Positions 1 to 8,193 are shown, numbered from the stretch's first letter. The stretch: DNA of 36,493 bases from a bacterium (GCA_024277675.1 JAJRUS010000009.1:1-36493), one strand, 5' to 3'. Translations and numbers: made by a program. The notes: a model not told the origin generated them from the sequence alone.

Positions 1-89
1 ATATACCGTTTTTCGATATAGCAAAAACAAAATGGCTACTTTAATCAAATTAAATCGCTAAGGCATCGCTTTAAACCGTTTTGTGCCGG

Positions 90-635
90 TCAAGTCCGAC
101 AGACTCCTAGTTTAGCATGCGTTCTACAGCCAGAGAATTCTAGTTTTCTTTGGATCTCATAGTGGGTTAAAGCAGCCATGGCACGTGGCGCATACTTATC
201 ACTAAGTATGGACAACAAGTGGTCATAATATGGTTTTCCTCTAGGCGACACTCCATTGCAATAACTAACACCTCTGCCTATACGACACATTAGAACCACT
301 TTTATCAATTTTTCAGCGTTATTGGGTAATATATCGTTATGGTCTTGCACATACGAAGCCACTGAGTCAGCAACAGGAGCTTCGTGATGAAAGTTATCCC
401 AACCATTGTGTTTTTCTAATAGCTGATCGAACAATGTATCAAGTATTACTGCACGCTCACTTGGTGAACGGTATGGATTACCGTCTACAACTTGAAAGAA
501 TTGCTCTCCTAATTTGTACCTATCCTTATGCAAATTCGTGTTGTAGCCTTCAAGGATAAGGCCTAGTTTGTATTTTGGCTCATCAACACAGTTTTTCCAG
601 ATTGCTGGCGCTATTAGTGATATGTTTTTGCGCAC
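90..635 (-). pseudogene. C-terminal part of a hypothetical protein, probably frameshifted from the gene upstream
   Basis: This open frame of 181 codons has no family I recognise. The only usable start is a GTG at 635 with no Shine-Dalgarno site before it. The same frame stays open upstream to a TAG at 747-749, with no ATG, GTG or TTG in between. It overlaps the stop of the preceding gene (742-744) in a shifted frame. The untranslated extension reads like normal protein (for example ELASHHLSSIIRTAFGIYV). The simplest reading is that this is the C-terminal half of the gene at 742-1389, separated by a frameshift near 742-749. The intact protein would be about 430 residues. It could instead be a separate gene with an unusual start. 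A sequencing error would give the same picture. Confidence 0.5.
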
Positions 636-741
636 CTGTGGATCTGTATCAGGAGATACATATATCCCGAATGCAGTTCGGATTATGCTTGAAAGATGGT
701 GGCTTGCAAGTTCAGCAACTCTTGTCTCAATTGTCTCTTGA

Positions 742-1389
742 TTAGTCTAATCGATTGGTGAAGTGTGTATTTTTAAATTTTGTATGAATGCCTGTACTTG
801 AAAGTGCAGCTTCAGTAGGTCTGTCGTTTAAAACATCTTGGATGCAGGTTTGAAGCCATCCGAGAAGCTCAAAAGCATTTATAGTGTAGTTAGTAGGATG
901 AGAAATGCCAATATCGTTTCTCATTTCCAAAATGTGTTTTAGCTTTTTATACGTTGTGTTTGAAATTAGCTCCAACTTTCGACATGTATCAAGTAAAACG
1001 GCATCTTTAAGAGAAGCCAGATCGTCATCTGTTTTGTAAAACTCCCTGGCGTTTCCTCCAACCGCAGAATCAAAAAAAATATCAATACCATAGGCTATGG
1101 TCTTTTTTCTAAGATCCAGTACAACCTCATTCCAGACTGCATTCAGGGAATAGTCAAATAGACCAAAACCTGCTCCAACAACAAATTTAGATAAATAACG
1201 TGCATCTCTTTTGATTTCAGCAGGCAACGACTCAACATAAGCAGGCAAATTTTGCCCAATAATTGTACGCTCTGATTGTGCAGCAATAATGTTATCTGAT
1301 GGTAAGCCTATTTGCTCCAGAAATTCGACAACACGCTGTGCTTGTGGGTCAATCAAATCCGTATGACTGGTTTTCGTAAGTTCACTCAT
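742..1389 (-). CDS. hypothetical protein with HEPN-like RNxxxxxH motif (probable N-terminal half of a broken gene)
   Basis: The start is taken at the ATG at 1389, preceded by GGGAGA at good spacing, rather than the upstream ATG at 1443; this gives 215 residues. The sequence is largely alpha-helical in character. Near residues 155-165 it has MRNDIGISHP, an Arg-Asn followed by His six residues after the Arg. That pattern resembles the R-X4-6-H motif of HEPN domains, which are often found in toxin, RNA-processing or defence proteins. The family assignment rests on this motif only. The frame closes with TAA at 742-744 exactly where another long frame is open, so the real protein probably continued into 90-740. 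No partner toxin, antitoxin or nuclease gene is visible next to it. The function is unknown. Confidence 0.55.
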   Translation of the reverse strand: MSELTKTSHTDLIDPQAQRVVEFLEQIGLPSDNIIAAQSERTIIGQNLPAYVESLPAEIKRDARYLSKFVVGAGFGLFDYSLNAVWNEVVLDLRKKTIAYGIDIFFDSAVGGNAREFYKTDDDLASLKDAVLLDTCRKLELISNTTYKKLKHILEMRNDIGISHPTNYTINAFELLGWLQTCIQDVLNDRPTEAALSSTGIHTKFKNTHFTNRLD

Positions 1390-1682
1390 GGTTTCTCCCT
1401 TAGTTGTTGGGGCAAGTCCTGCATTATAAGCTTTTTGCCTCAACCCTTCTCTCCACCTTGTTATATAGTAATACTTCTATCCATTTCATTCAACATAAAT
1501 CGGCTCATAGCTGCTTAGCAATATCCCTTATCGATTTTACAAGAAATAAAAAGTTTGCCCTTCCAACTGTCCAGCAAAAAAATTATCCCCTATTATTAAA
1601 ATATGCTATATTAACAGGCGGGGCCTGATGAGTCAGATCTTGTTATAAGTGAATCCATGTTTTGATTTTATTCCAATAGCTC

Positions 1683-2999
1683 ATGAAAAAGAATTTTGTA
1701 TTCGATAGTACCGTAGTGCTGTACGATCCTGGCGCTATTTTCAATTTCCAGGATAATAATATCATTATCCCCATTACCGTTATCGAGGAGACCGATAAGT
1801 TTAAGAAGGATTTTACCGAGATGGGGCGTAATGCCCGGCAGTTCTCCCGCTTTCTGGATGATTTGCGTAAGCAGAATAAATTGTGTGACGGGGTGAAGCT
1901 GGAAAATGGTGGAACCCTTAAGGTAGCGATACTGCACCGGCTTTCCCCGAAGCTGCCGCCCGATCAATTTGCCCCGGATAACGATAACAAAATTCTATCG
2001 GTAGCCCTGGATTTACAAGATAATAACGCCCAACTGCCGGTGATACTGGTAAGTAAAAACACCAACTTAAGGATTAAGGCCGACGCTCTGGGGCTTACCG
2101 CTCAGGATTATGAGCGGGATAAGATTGATATAAGCGAACTTTATACCGGGGTGGCCCGGCTTAGCTTAACCGAAGCGGAACTGAATGATTTCCGCTATAA
2201 GGGCCGGCATAAGGTGGCCGCAGGGCTTTATTATCCGCAAAGCAGCATTATCCTACACACTGAAGCCCAACCCGATGTATTTGAATTGGGGCGTTATGTG
2301 CCGAAACGCAAGGCCATCATAGCCTTAAAAGCGCTGCCGGATGGGGTATGGGGTATTTTACCCCGCAATAAAGAGCAGTCGATTGCGCTCGATTTGCTGC
2401 TGGATGACAGCATAAAATTAGTTACCTTAAGCGGTATCTCCGGTACCGGTAAAACCCTGCTGGCATTGGCCGCCGGGTTGCATAAGACTACCCAGGAGGA
2501 GAAATACCAACGCCTGCTGGTGGCCAGGCCGGTGTTTCCCATGGGGCGGGATATCGGTTATTTACCCGGCGGGGTGGAGAAAAAGCTTTCTCCCTGGATG
2601 CAGCCTATTTTTGATAATGTGCAATTACTTATGGGGATTCAGGATAAAGTTAAGCACAAGCGCCGGGGATATCAGGATCTGATGCGCCTCGGCATGATCG
2701 AGATCGAGCCGCTAACCTACATTCGCGGGCGCAGCCTGCCCAGGCAGTACATGGTTGTGGATGAGGCCCAGAACCTCACCCCGCTTGAGATTAAAACCAT
2801 TATTACCCGGGCCGGCGAGGGCACCAAGATTGTGCTCACCGGCGATCCTTATCAGATTGACAATCCATATCTGGACTCTTCCAGCAATGGTTTATCCTAT
2901 GTAGTGGAGCGCTTCAAAAAAGAGGAGCTTGCCGGGCATATTCATCTTATAAAGGGCGAACGTTCAGCCCTGGCTGAGATTGCCGCCAGCCTGCTCTAG
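1683..2999 (+). CDS. PhoH family ATPase with N-terminal PIN domain (PhoH2/YlaK type)
   Basis: The protein has 438 residues, the usual size for the PIN-PhoH fusion. The N-terminal PIN ribonuclease domain spans roughly residues 1-140, with acidic residues D8, E35/E36 and a D100-D102 patch. The C-terminal PhoH ATPase domain spans about 225-438. It has a Walker A at 251-258 (GISGTGKT), a Walker B at 357-364 (MVVDEAQN) and the LTGDPYQID motif at 385-393. Characterised PhoH2 proteins couple ATP-driven RNA unwinding to RNA cleavage in the cytoplasm, so a role in RNA turnover is likely. The ATG at 1683 has only a poor Shine-Dalgarno sequence, but the protein begins exactly where PIN domains begin. 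A GGGGACA hairpin starts at its last base. Confidence 0.93.
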   Translation: MKKNFVFDSTVVLYDPGAIFNFQDNNIIIPITVIEETDKFKKDFTEMGRNARQFSRFLDDLRKQNKLCDGVKLENGGTLKVAILHRLSPKLPPDQFAPDNDNKILSVALDLQDNNAQLPVILVSKNTNLRIKADALGLTAQDYERDKIDISELYTGVARLSLTEAELNDFRYKGRHKVAAGLYYPQSSIILHTEAQPDVFELGRYVPKRKAIIALKALPDGVWGILPRNKEQSIALDLLLDDSIKLVTLSGISGTGKTLLALAAGLHKTTQEEKYQRLLVARPVFPMGRDIGYLPGGVEKKLSPWMQPIFDNVQLLMGIQDKVKHKRRGYQDLMRLGMIEIEPLTYIRGRSLPRQYMVVDEAQNLTPLEIKTIITRAGEGTKIVLTGDPYQIDNPYLDSSSNGLSYVVERFKKEELAGHIHLIKGERSALAEIAASLL

Positions 3000-3012
3000 G
3001 GGACAGGTCCCC
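2999..3012. repeat. GGGGACAGGTCCCC hairpin at the 3' end of the PhoH gene
   Basis: This 14-base inverted repeat forms a GGGGA/TCCCC stem with a four-base loop and is followed by CTTTCT. It begins on the last base of the PhoH stop codon. Close relatives occur at 3439-3453, 8180-8193 and 18021-18035, always just after a stop codon. It may act as a weak terminator or an mRNA 3'-end stabiliser. Function is inferred from position only. Confidence 0.55.
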
Positions 3013-3073
3013 TTTCTAGTTGGCTAGCAAAAGTTTGAGGGTATAACTAAGAATAATAATACAGGAGTTATAA

Positions 3074-3448
3074 ATGTACGAGCTTAGGATTGATGATTGC
3101 TTTTCGGCTGCGCATCAGTTGCGGGAGTACCAGGGGCAGTGCGAGAAGCTGCATGGGCATACCTGGCGGGTGCGGGTGGCGGTACAGACTGATGAACTGG
3201 ATGATATCGGACTGGCGATCGATTTTCGGGAGTTAAAGGGTGCGCTAAAACCCCTGATCGAAATGCTCGATCATAGCTGTCTGAATGAGCTGCCGGTTTT
3301 TGAAAAACAGAATCCCTCTTCAGAAAATATCGCCCGCTGGTTATATAATGAATTAAAGCAAAACCCGGCGCTGGCCAGTGTACAATTGCAGCAGGTCAGG
3401 GTCTGGGAATCGGATGCCGCTTCTGCGGCTTACTTTGAGGGGGCATAG
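3074..3448 (+). CDS. queD: 6-carboxytetrahydropterin synthase / 6-pyruvoyl-tetrahydropterin synthase family (QueD-like)
   Basis: This is a 124-residue protein of the T-fold PTPS/QueD family. The zinc ligands are H14, H27 and H29 (in LHGHTW). The catalytic cysteine is C23 in the C-X3-HGH motif. The D66-H67 pair (LDHS) and E112 (VWES) fit the catalytic and pterin-anchoring positions. QueD converts 7,8-dihydroneopterin triphosphate to 6-carboxytetrahydropterin in queuosine/7-deazaguanine synthesis. No queC, queE or folE is adjacent, so the pathway is not confirmed by context and a pterin role remains possible. The start has AGGAG seven bases upstream. The stop codon TAG lies inside a GGGGCATAGTCCCC hairpin. 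Confidence 0.85.
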   Translation: MYELRIDDCFSAAHQLREYQGQCEKLHGHTWRVRVAVQTDELDDIGLAIDFRELKGALKPLIEMLDHSCLNELPVFEKQNPSSENIARWLYNELKQNPALASVQLQQVRVWESDAASAAYFEGA

Positions 3449-3453
3449 TCCCC
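3439..3453. repeat. GGGGGCATAGTCCCC hairpin over the QueD stop codon
   Basis: This is a variant of the GGGGACA(N)GTCCCC hairpin, with GGGG and CCCC arms around CATAGT. The TAG stop codon of the QueD-like gene sits in its loop. It is listed separately because it appears to be part of a family of small hairpins located at gene ends. Confidence 0.45.
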
Positions 3454-3501
3454 ATCGGCAACGGTTTTATCCTCCTTCAACGCCGCTAAAACCACCACAA
3501 T

Positions 3502-3574
3502 TGTCATTCCTGCGGAAGCAGGAATATAAAGGAAAATCAGTAAGTAATGGATTCCCGTTTTCGCGGGAATGACA
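3502..3574. repeat. 73-bp palindromic miniature element (TGTCATTCC...GGAATGACA)
   Basis: The element is bounded by a perfect 9-bp terminal inverted repeat, TGTCATTCC (3502-3510) and GGAATGACA (3566-3574). Inside the ends are secondary hairpins, TTCCTGCGGAAGCAGGAA on the left and TTCCCGTTTTCGCGGGAA on the right. Many unrelated bacterial genomes carry short repeats with GTCATTCCCGCGAAAGCGGGAAT-type ends. This one looks like a member, a non-autonomous MITE/REP-like sequence. It fills the gap between the QueD-like gene and the nitroreductase gene and encodes nothing. Confidence 0.75.
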
Positions 3575-3643
3575 CTAAAGAGTATTTCACTAACATTAAA
3601 ATGATTTGGGGCAACAGCCCGTATATATCAGGGGGAAATAACT

Positions 3644-4138
3644 ATGGATGCCCAACAGGCCTTAATCAGCAGGAGGAGTATACGCCGTTATAAAAACCAG
3701 CCCATACCGATGGACATAATCAAGCAAATTATCGATGCCGCCCGCTTGGCCCCTACCGCCAATAACCGCCAACCCTGGGAATTTGTGGCGGTAACCGAGC
3801 GGGACATGCGGGAGAAAATAGCCGGACTGGCCACTTACGGTAAATTTATCGCTCAGGCGGCGGCTTGCATAGCGGTATACTGTAAGGACACCAAGTATTA
3901 CCTGGAGGATGGCTCGGCAGCTACTCAAAATATACTGCTTTCGGCCTGGGCGCAAGGGGTAGGGTCTTGCTGGGTGGCCGGCGACAAGAAACCCTATGCT
4001 CAACCGATAAGCCAATTGCTGGGAGTGCCTGAGGGCTATAAGCTAGTTTCCCTGATTGCCCTGGGTTATCCAGCAGAAAATCCCACGCCACATCATAAGC
4101 GGGAATTGAATGAGGTGTTGCACCTGGAGAAATTCTAA
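3644..4138 (+). CDS. nitroreductase family FMN-dependent oxidoreductase
   Basis: This 164-residue protein is of the compact type in the nitroreductase family. The N-terminal SRRSIRRY (residues 9-16) carries the arginines that bind the FMN phosphate. It is followed by the conserved APTANNRQPWEF block (about 36-47), where Asn and Gln contact the flavin. Near residue 98 is GSCWVAGD, and the C-terminal part has the ALGYPAE motif typical of the family. Such enzymes are cytoplasmic homodimers that use NAD(P)H and FMN to reduce quinones, nitro compounds or flavins; the substrate cannot be read from sequence. Start ATG has GGGGGAAAT upstream. Six bases separate its stop from the next frame, so it may be co-transcribed with the thiamine-binding protein. 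Confidence 0.9.
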   Translation: MDAQQALISRRSIRRYKNQPIPMDIIKQIIDAARLAPTANNRQPWEFVAVTERDMREKIAGLATYGKFIAQAAACIAVYCKDTKYYLEDGSAATQNILLSAWAQGVGSCWVAGDKKPYAQPISQLLGVPEGYKLVSLIALGYPAENPTPHHKRELNEVLHLEKF

Positions 4139-4165
4139 TTTCAGTTGAATAAGGGGGTGGAGCAG

Positions 4166-4468
4166 ATGGTAGTGAATTTTAGTGTTGTTCCATTGGACAA
4201 AGGCATAAGCCTAAGCCTTTATGTGGCCCAGGCGGTTGAAGTCATTGAGGCGAGTGGACTAAATTATCATGTGCATGCCATGGGTACTGTGGTGGAGGGT
4301 GAATGGGACGAAGTGTTTGGGGTAATAAAGCGCTGTCATGAGCGCCTGCGCACTGAGTCTGACCGGGTTATCACCACCATCACCGTGGATGATCGCCAGG
4401 CAGCAACCAATCGTTTGCAGGGTAAGAAAAAATCGGTGGAAAAGATTTTAGGCCATCCTGTCGGCTAG
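4166..4468 (+). CDS. MTH1187 family thiamine-binding protein (YqgV/UPF0045 type)
   Basis: This is a 100-residue ferredoxin-fold protein of the MTH1187/UPF0045 family. Family signatures visible are VVPLDKGISLSLYVAQAVEVI at the start, then NYHVHAMGTVVEGEWDEVFGVIKRCHE. The C-terminal half alternates charged helix and strand (RVITTITVDDR). Members form tetramers and have been reported to bind thiamine; the cellular role is poorly defined. The start is placed at the ATG at 4166, preceded by GGGGGTGGAG, rather than at the TTG at 4145, because the family begins with a short hydrophobic strand (VVNFSVVPL). It sits immediately downstream of the nitroreductase. Confidence 0.85.
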   Translation: MVVNFSVVPLDKGISLSLYVAQAVEVIEASGLNYHVHAMGTVVEGEWDEVFGVIKRCHERLRTESDRVITTITVDDRQAATNRLQGKKKSVEKILGHPVG

Positions 4469-4505
4469 GAGCTTGTCGGACTTTGACTTTATTTGCTTCG
4501 ACCAT

Positions 4506-4543
4506 AAAAAAAGCCCCTGATGTAAATTATCAAGGGCTTTTTT
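4506..4543. terminator. bidirectional rho-independent terminator
   Basis: A-rich AAAAAAGCCCCTGAT on the left pairs with ATCAAGGGCTTTTTT on the right around a short AT-rich loop. This gives a GC-containing stem with a T-run on each strand. It lies between two convergent genes, the thiamine-binding protein gene (ending 4468, plus strand) and the aldolase gene (ending 4562, minus strand), and can serve both. Confidence 0.85.
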
Positions 4544-4561
4544 GGTAGATACTCGCCCGGT

Positions 4562-5641
4562 TTAAGTCAAACCTTCCAGCACCATAGTAGCCGTACCTTC
4601 AGCCTTAAACGCCTTAATCAGCGTCTTGGCTTCTTCGTAGGCCTTATTGGCTATAGCATCCTTGTTGGCCTGGGGGATATTGTCGATCTTGGACTTAAAT
4701 GGCTTAGTGGCCATCTTTATGTTCTTACCGGTTTCTTTAGACCAGGCCCGCATCTCATCCATCAGTTCCTTGGGCAAGCCTTCATGGGCTATATTCTGCC
4801 ACTGGGTGCCTACATTACCCTTACGGATGCCATATTCGGTAAAGCGACCAATCAGATGCAGCGGGGTGCCGGTAATACCGTGCTGGGCGATAACCACGCC
4901 ATAGCTTTTCACCGCATTATAGATTTCCCCGGTGCGCTCTAGATCAATGAATATCTGCTCGCCCGCCAAATAGTTGCCGTGCTTGGAGCCGTTATTTACC
5001 GCCAGCATGTGGGGGTGTATATTGTTACTGTTTAATCCGGTAATAAATTCTACCGCCTCTTCTACCGTAGACAGGGTGGCTTCCTTACCGGTAGGCCCCA
5101 CCTCGCCCACCTCTACTTCCAATCCCATTCCGGCCGCAATAATGGGTTGGGCCAGATCAGTGGTTATGCGGATATTATCCGGAATAAGGTTAAATGAGGC
5201 GTCAATGGCGAAAGAGGTATAGCCGTGTTCCAACTCAGCGGCAATTAGCTTGCGGGCGGCTTCTATCTCTTCGTCGGAGGTGTTCTTGACAGTGATGTGA
5301 TCTCCGTGAATGAAGAAAGGCTTGGTGAAACCGATTTCTTCGGCGTAGCCCACGAGAGTCTCAAAATATGTTTTTGGATCCTGGCCGGTGTATCCCCCGT
5401 CAATGTGTCCCTCGGATTTGGCCATTTCAAAGCCGACCACCGCATCCAGCTCATCCGCAGCGCGCATAATGCCGGGCACCACGTGTCTGATGCGGGTATT
5501 ACAGGCCATCAGGATAACATGCTTATCCTTGACAACCCCCAGGATGTCCTTGGAATTTAATGGGCAAGCCGTGCTTGCCGAACCCAGTTTTCGCTTGACA
5601 TTGTCCGGCCGTCTGGCTAATAACTCCGCTTGCTTAGACAT
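4562..5641 (-). CDS. class II fructose-bisphosphate aldolase family protein
   Basis: The 359-residue protein uses the ATG at 5641, which has GGAGGAGG seven bases upstream; the longer frame to 5689 has no comparable site. Class II (zinc-dependent) aldolase features are visible. HGDH at 112-115 holds the first zinc histidine and catalytic aspartate. LEVEVGEVG at 174-182 resembles the EGELG-type loop. AVNNGSKHG at 214-222 and AQHGITGTP at 252-260 carry later zinc and phosphate-binding residues. The expected reaction is reversible cleavage of fructose 1,6-bisphosphate in glycolysis/gluconeogenesis. The sequence is longer and more divergent than the E. coli enzyme, so a related ketose-bisphosphate substrate is possible. 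It is monocistronic, with its own promoter and terminator. Confidence 0.85.
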   Translation of the reverse strand: MSKQAELLARRPDNVKRKLGSASTACPLNSKDILGVVKDKHVILMACNTRIRHVVPGIMRAADELDAVVGFEMAKSEGHIDGGYTGQDPKTYFETLVGYAEEIGFTKPFFIHGDHITVKNTSDEEIEAARKLIAAELEHGYTSFAIDASFNLIPDNIRITTDLAQPIIAAGMGLEVEVGEVGPTGKEATLSTVEEAVEFITGLNSNNIHPHMLAVNNGSKHGNYLAGEQIFIDLERTGEIYNAVKSYGVVIAQHGITGTPLHLIGRFTEYGIRKGNVGTQWQNIAHEGLPKELMDEMRAWSKETGKNIKMATKPFKSKIDNIPQANKDAIANKAYEEAKTLIKAFKAEGTATMVLEGLT

Positions 5642-5709
5642 ATAAAGCCTCCTCCCCGATTTTAAGTTCCACTCCGATTTTGATTGCATTCAAGTAAATC
5701 TACAAATAA

Positions 5710-5739
5710 ATAATAGCATACTTAGCGCCGATAAAACAA
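5710..5739 (-). promoter_or_regulatory. sigma-70-like promoter of the aldolase gene
   Basis: On the minus strand TTGTTT (5739-5734) and TATTAT (5715-5710) are separated by 18 bases. The -10 is preceded by TGC, resembling an extended -10. Transcription would start near 5702, about 60 bases before the ATG at 5641. This is a motif match only. Confidence 0.45.
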
Positions 5740-5825
5740 TCCTCCTCTTTTTATAAATTTTTTGTTAATCGCCTAATTTGTTGACTTGTTGACAAAAATG
5801 CTTTACGGTTAATCATGCTATATGT

Positions 5826-5855
5826 TTGTTGAATAAATGTAATATGGCATATAAT
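5826..5855 (+). promoter_or_regulatory. sigma-70-like promoter of the TVP38/flavoprotein pair
   Basis: TTGTTG (5826-5831) and a perfect TATAAT (5850-5855) are separated by 18 bases. Start of transcription would be near 5862, about 80 bases before the ATG at 5944. It lies in an AT-rich gap between divergent genes. Confidence 0.42.
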
Positions 5856-5943
5856 TTTGCTGGTGGCAATATGTATTTAATACTTTTCTGGAATTTTATT
5901 TAAAGAAGGTGTGCTCCGGCTAAATTGTTGGGGGTATAATGGA

Positions 5944-6645
5944 ATGTCCGAAGGAAAACAAGTGGCGGCTGGTACAAAGGATAAGGCGCCTGGTTGGTGG
6001 CGGCCGGTATTATTAATTGCGGTTATTGTAGCCATCCTTATTTTGGCTAAGCTGTTTAACCTGGGTGAGCGGCTGGGGGATTTGCGCAACTGGATTGAGG
6101 GATTGGGGGCCTGGGGGCCGCTGGTGTTTATATTGCTGTATGCGATAGCAGTGGTGGCTGCGCTTCCCGGTTCAGCCCTTACTGTGGCTGCCGGAGCGCT
6201 TTTTGGTTCAGTATTGGGGGTAATTTTAGTCAGCCTGGCTTCTACTCTGGGGGCGGGGCTGTGTTTTTTAATCGCCCGCTATTTCACCCGCGATGCCGTT
6301 GGCCGCTGGCTCGCTACTAAAGAGAAGTTCCGCCGGCTCGATCAACTTACCGAAGAACAGGGCGCCATCATTGTAGCTATTACCAGATTAGTACCCGTAT
6401 TCCCCTTTAACCTGCTTAATTACGGTTTCGGACTTACAAAGGTGCCCTTTTGGACATATGTATTCTGGTCATGGCTTTGTATGATACCGGGTACTGTGCT
6501 TTATGTAGTCGGAGCCGACGCTGTAATGTCGGGAATTGCCCAGGGAGGGATTCCCTGGACATTGATCGGAGTTGTAATAGCAACGGCTGTTATATTAACG
6601 TTATTGGTACAACAAGCCCGCCGAAAACTAAAGCCCAAGGAGTAA
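5944..6645 (+). CDS. TVP38/TMEM64 (DedA-like, SNARE-associated) membrane protein
   Basis: This is a 233-residue integral membrane protein. A first membrane segment (VLLIAVIVAILILAKLF) is followed by the family domain. That domain includes WGPLVFILLYAIAVVAALPGSALTVAAGALFG and the re-entrant-loop-like region ending LIARYFTRDAVGRW. Later come PVFPFNLLNYGFGLTKVPFWTYV and a C-terminal membrane segment before a basic tail (RRKLKPKE). The family is related to DedA proteins and to eukaryotic VTT-domain scramblases; transport of lipid carriers or small solutes is suspected. The ATG at 5944 is preferred over the GTG at 5911 because GGGGG lies nine bases upstream and the GTG's purine tract is too close. 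It is followed four bases later by a flavoprotein gene, a pairing seen in several genomes. Confidence 0.87.
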   Translation: MSEGKQVAAGTKDKAPGWWRPVLLIAVIVAILILAKLFNLGERLGDLRNWIEGLGAWGPLVFILLYAIAVVAALPGSALTVAAGALFGSVLGVILVSLASTLGAGLCFLIARYFTRDAVGRWLATKEKFRRLDQLTEEQGAIIVAITRLVPVFPFNLLNYGFGLTKVPFWTYVFWSWLCMIPGTVLYVVGADAVMSGIAQGGIPWTLIGVVIATAVILTLLVQQARRKLKPKE

Positions 6646-6649
6646 TCCC

Positions 6650-8170
6650 ATGGATAAGATATCGCCGGTACTACCGCCGGATGAGCATAACCGAGCCCTG
6701 GTCTCCAATGTGCACCCCCCGGACTGGAAAAACCCTGAACCGTCCTCAGTCTATAATCTAGTAGTAGTGGGAGCGGGTACGGCCGGCCTGGTAACCGCCA
6801 TGGGAGCCGCCGGTGTGGGCGCAAAAGTGGCCTTAGTGGAACGCCATTTGATAGGGGGCGACTGCCTGAATGTCGGTTGTGTGCCCTCAAAATGTATCAT
6901 TCGCTCTTCCCGGGTGATGGCCGATATTGGCGATGCCGGGCAGTTCGGTATACAGGTACCTAAAGGTGCCGAGGTCGATTTTGCGGCGGTTATGGAGCGT
7001 ATGCGGCGGCTGCGGGCTGGAATCAGCCGGCATGATTCAGCTTCCCGGCTTAAGGATTCGGGGGTGGATGTATTTTTGGGCGCCGGTCGCTTTGCGGATG
7101 CTAATACGCTGGCGGTTGCCGGACAAACACTGCGTTTTAAAAAAGCGGTAATCGCTACCGGCGCCCGGGCGGTTCAGCCAAAAATTGAAGGACTGGCCGA
7201 AGCCGGCTTTCTTACCAATGAAAGCGTCTTTTCGCTGACCAGGCGCCCGCCGCGGCTGGCGGTTATGGGTGGCGGGCCTATCGGTTGTGAATTAGCGCAA
7301 GCCTTCAATCGTTTGGGTTCAGCGGTAATTCTGCTGCATAAATATGCGCATGTACTAAATCGGGAAGATAGCGATGCCGCTGAAATTTTACAACAAAAAT
7401 TTTTAAGCGAAGGCATCCGGTTAATCTTAGACTATAAACCCAAACGGGTTGAGCAGACGCCTGCGGGAAAAACTATATATTTTGAATGCCAGGGCCGGGA
7501 AGATAAAATAACGGTTGATGATATCCTGGTGGGGGCCGGGCGCGCTCCCAATGTTGAGGGGCTGAATTTAGAGGCCGTGGGAGTCGAGTATGACCAGCGA
7601 AACGGGGTGACGGTAAATGATCAGCTGCAAACTACGAATCCCAATATTTATGCGGCCGGTGATATTTGTTTGAAATATAAATTTACCCATACGGCAGATG
7701 CCGCCGCCCGGATTGTAATTCAGAATGCGCTTTTTATGGGACGCCAGAAATTGAGTACGCTAACCATTCCCTGGTGTACTTATACCGATCCTGAAATCGC
7801 CCATGTGGGCTTGTATGAGCGGGAGGCTGAAGCCTTGGGCCTGGCGGTGGATACCTTTATAAAACCCTTGAGTGAAGTCGACCGGGCCATTACGGATGGT
7901 GAGGAATCCGGCTTTGTTAAAATACACGTCAGGAAAGGCAGCGATAAAATCCTGGGGGCTACTATTGTGGCCCGGCATGCGGGGGAGATGATAAGTGAGC
8001 TTAGCCTGGCGATGGTGGGCAAGCTGGGTTTAGGTACCATCGCCAGCGTAATCCACCCCTATCCCACCCAGGCCGAAGCCATAAAGCAGCTGGGCGATGC
8101 CTATAATAAAACCCGGCTTACGCCATTTGTCAGGAAACTGTTTGAGCGGTGGTTGAGCTGGAACAGGTAA
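6650..8170 (+). CDS. mercuric-reductase-like FAD-dependent pyridine nucleotide disulfide oxidoreductase
   Basis: This 506-residue class I flavoprotein disulfide reductase has an FAD dinucleotide motif at 41-46 (GAGTAG). The redox-active pair is C72 and C77 in GGDCLNVGCVPSK. A second NAD(P) motif is MGGGPIGCE, and AAGDIC is the second FAD motif. A C-terminal dimer domain ends with IHPYPTQAE, whose His is the catalytic acid/base. It lacks the N-terminal heavy-metal-associated domain of classical MerA, and I see no vicinal C-terminal cysteine pair, so mercury reduction is doubtful. It is better described as a MerA/lipoamide-dehydrogenase-like enzyme of unknown substrate. The first 30 residues are an unusual extension. 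AAGGAG precedes the ATG, and the gene is probably translated from the same mRNA as the membrane protein upstream. Confidence 0.88.
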   Translation: MDKISPVLPPDEHNRALVSNVHPPDWKNPEPSSVYNLVVVGAGTAGLVTAMGAAGVGAKVALVERHLIGGDCLNVGCVPSKCIIRSSRVMADIGDAGQFGIQVPKGAEVDFAAVMERMRRLRAGISRHDSASRLKDSGVDVFLGAGRFADANTLAVAGQTLRFKKAVIATGARAVQPKIEGLAEAGFLTNESVFSLTRRPPRLAVMGGGPIGCELAQAFNRLGSAVILLHKYAHVLNREDSDAAEILQQKFLSEGIRLILDYKPKRVEQTPAGKTIYFECQGREDKITVDDILVGAGRAPNVEGLNLEAVGVEYDQRNGVTVNDQLQTTNPNIYAAGDICLKYKFTHTADAAARIVIQNALFMGRQKLSTLTIPWCTYTDPEIAHVGLYEREAEALGLAVDTFIKPLSEVDRAITDGEESGFVKIHVRKGSDKILGATIVARHAGEMISELSLAMVGKLGLGTIASVIHPYPTQAEAIKQLGDAYNKTRLTPFVRKLFERWLSWNR

Positions 8171-8179
8171 GTTCATAAA

Positions 8180-8193
8180 GGGGACATGTCCCC
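8180..8193. terminator. GGGGACATGTCCCC hairpin after the flavoprotein gene
   Basis: This perfect 14-base palindrome can fold as GGGGA-CATG-TCCCC and is followed by TGATTTTT. It lies ten bases after the flavoprotein stop and before the convergent cytochrome gene. It may be a weak intrinsic terminator, and it matches hairpins at 2999 and 18021. Confidence 0.5.

Noticed and set aside
1312-1628. Two short plus-strand open frames upstream of the PhoH gene
   Set aside because: They overlap the start of the minus-strand hypothetical gene, lack ribosome-binding sites and have no recognisable protein character.
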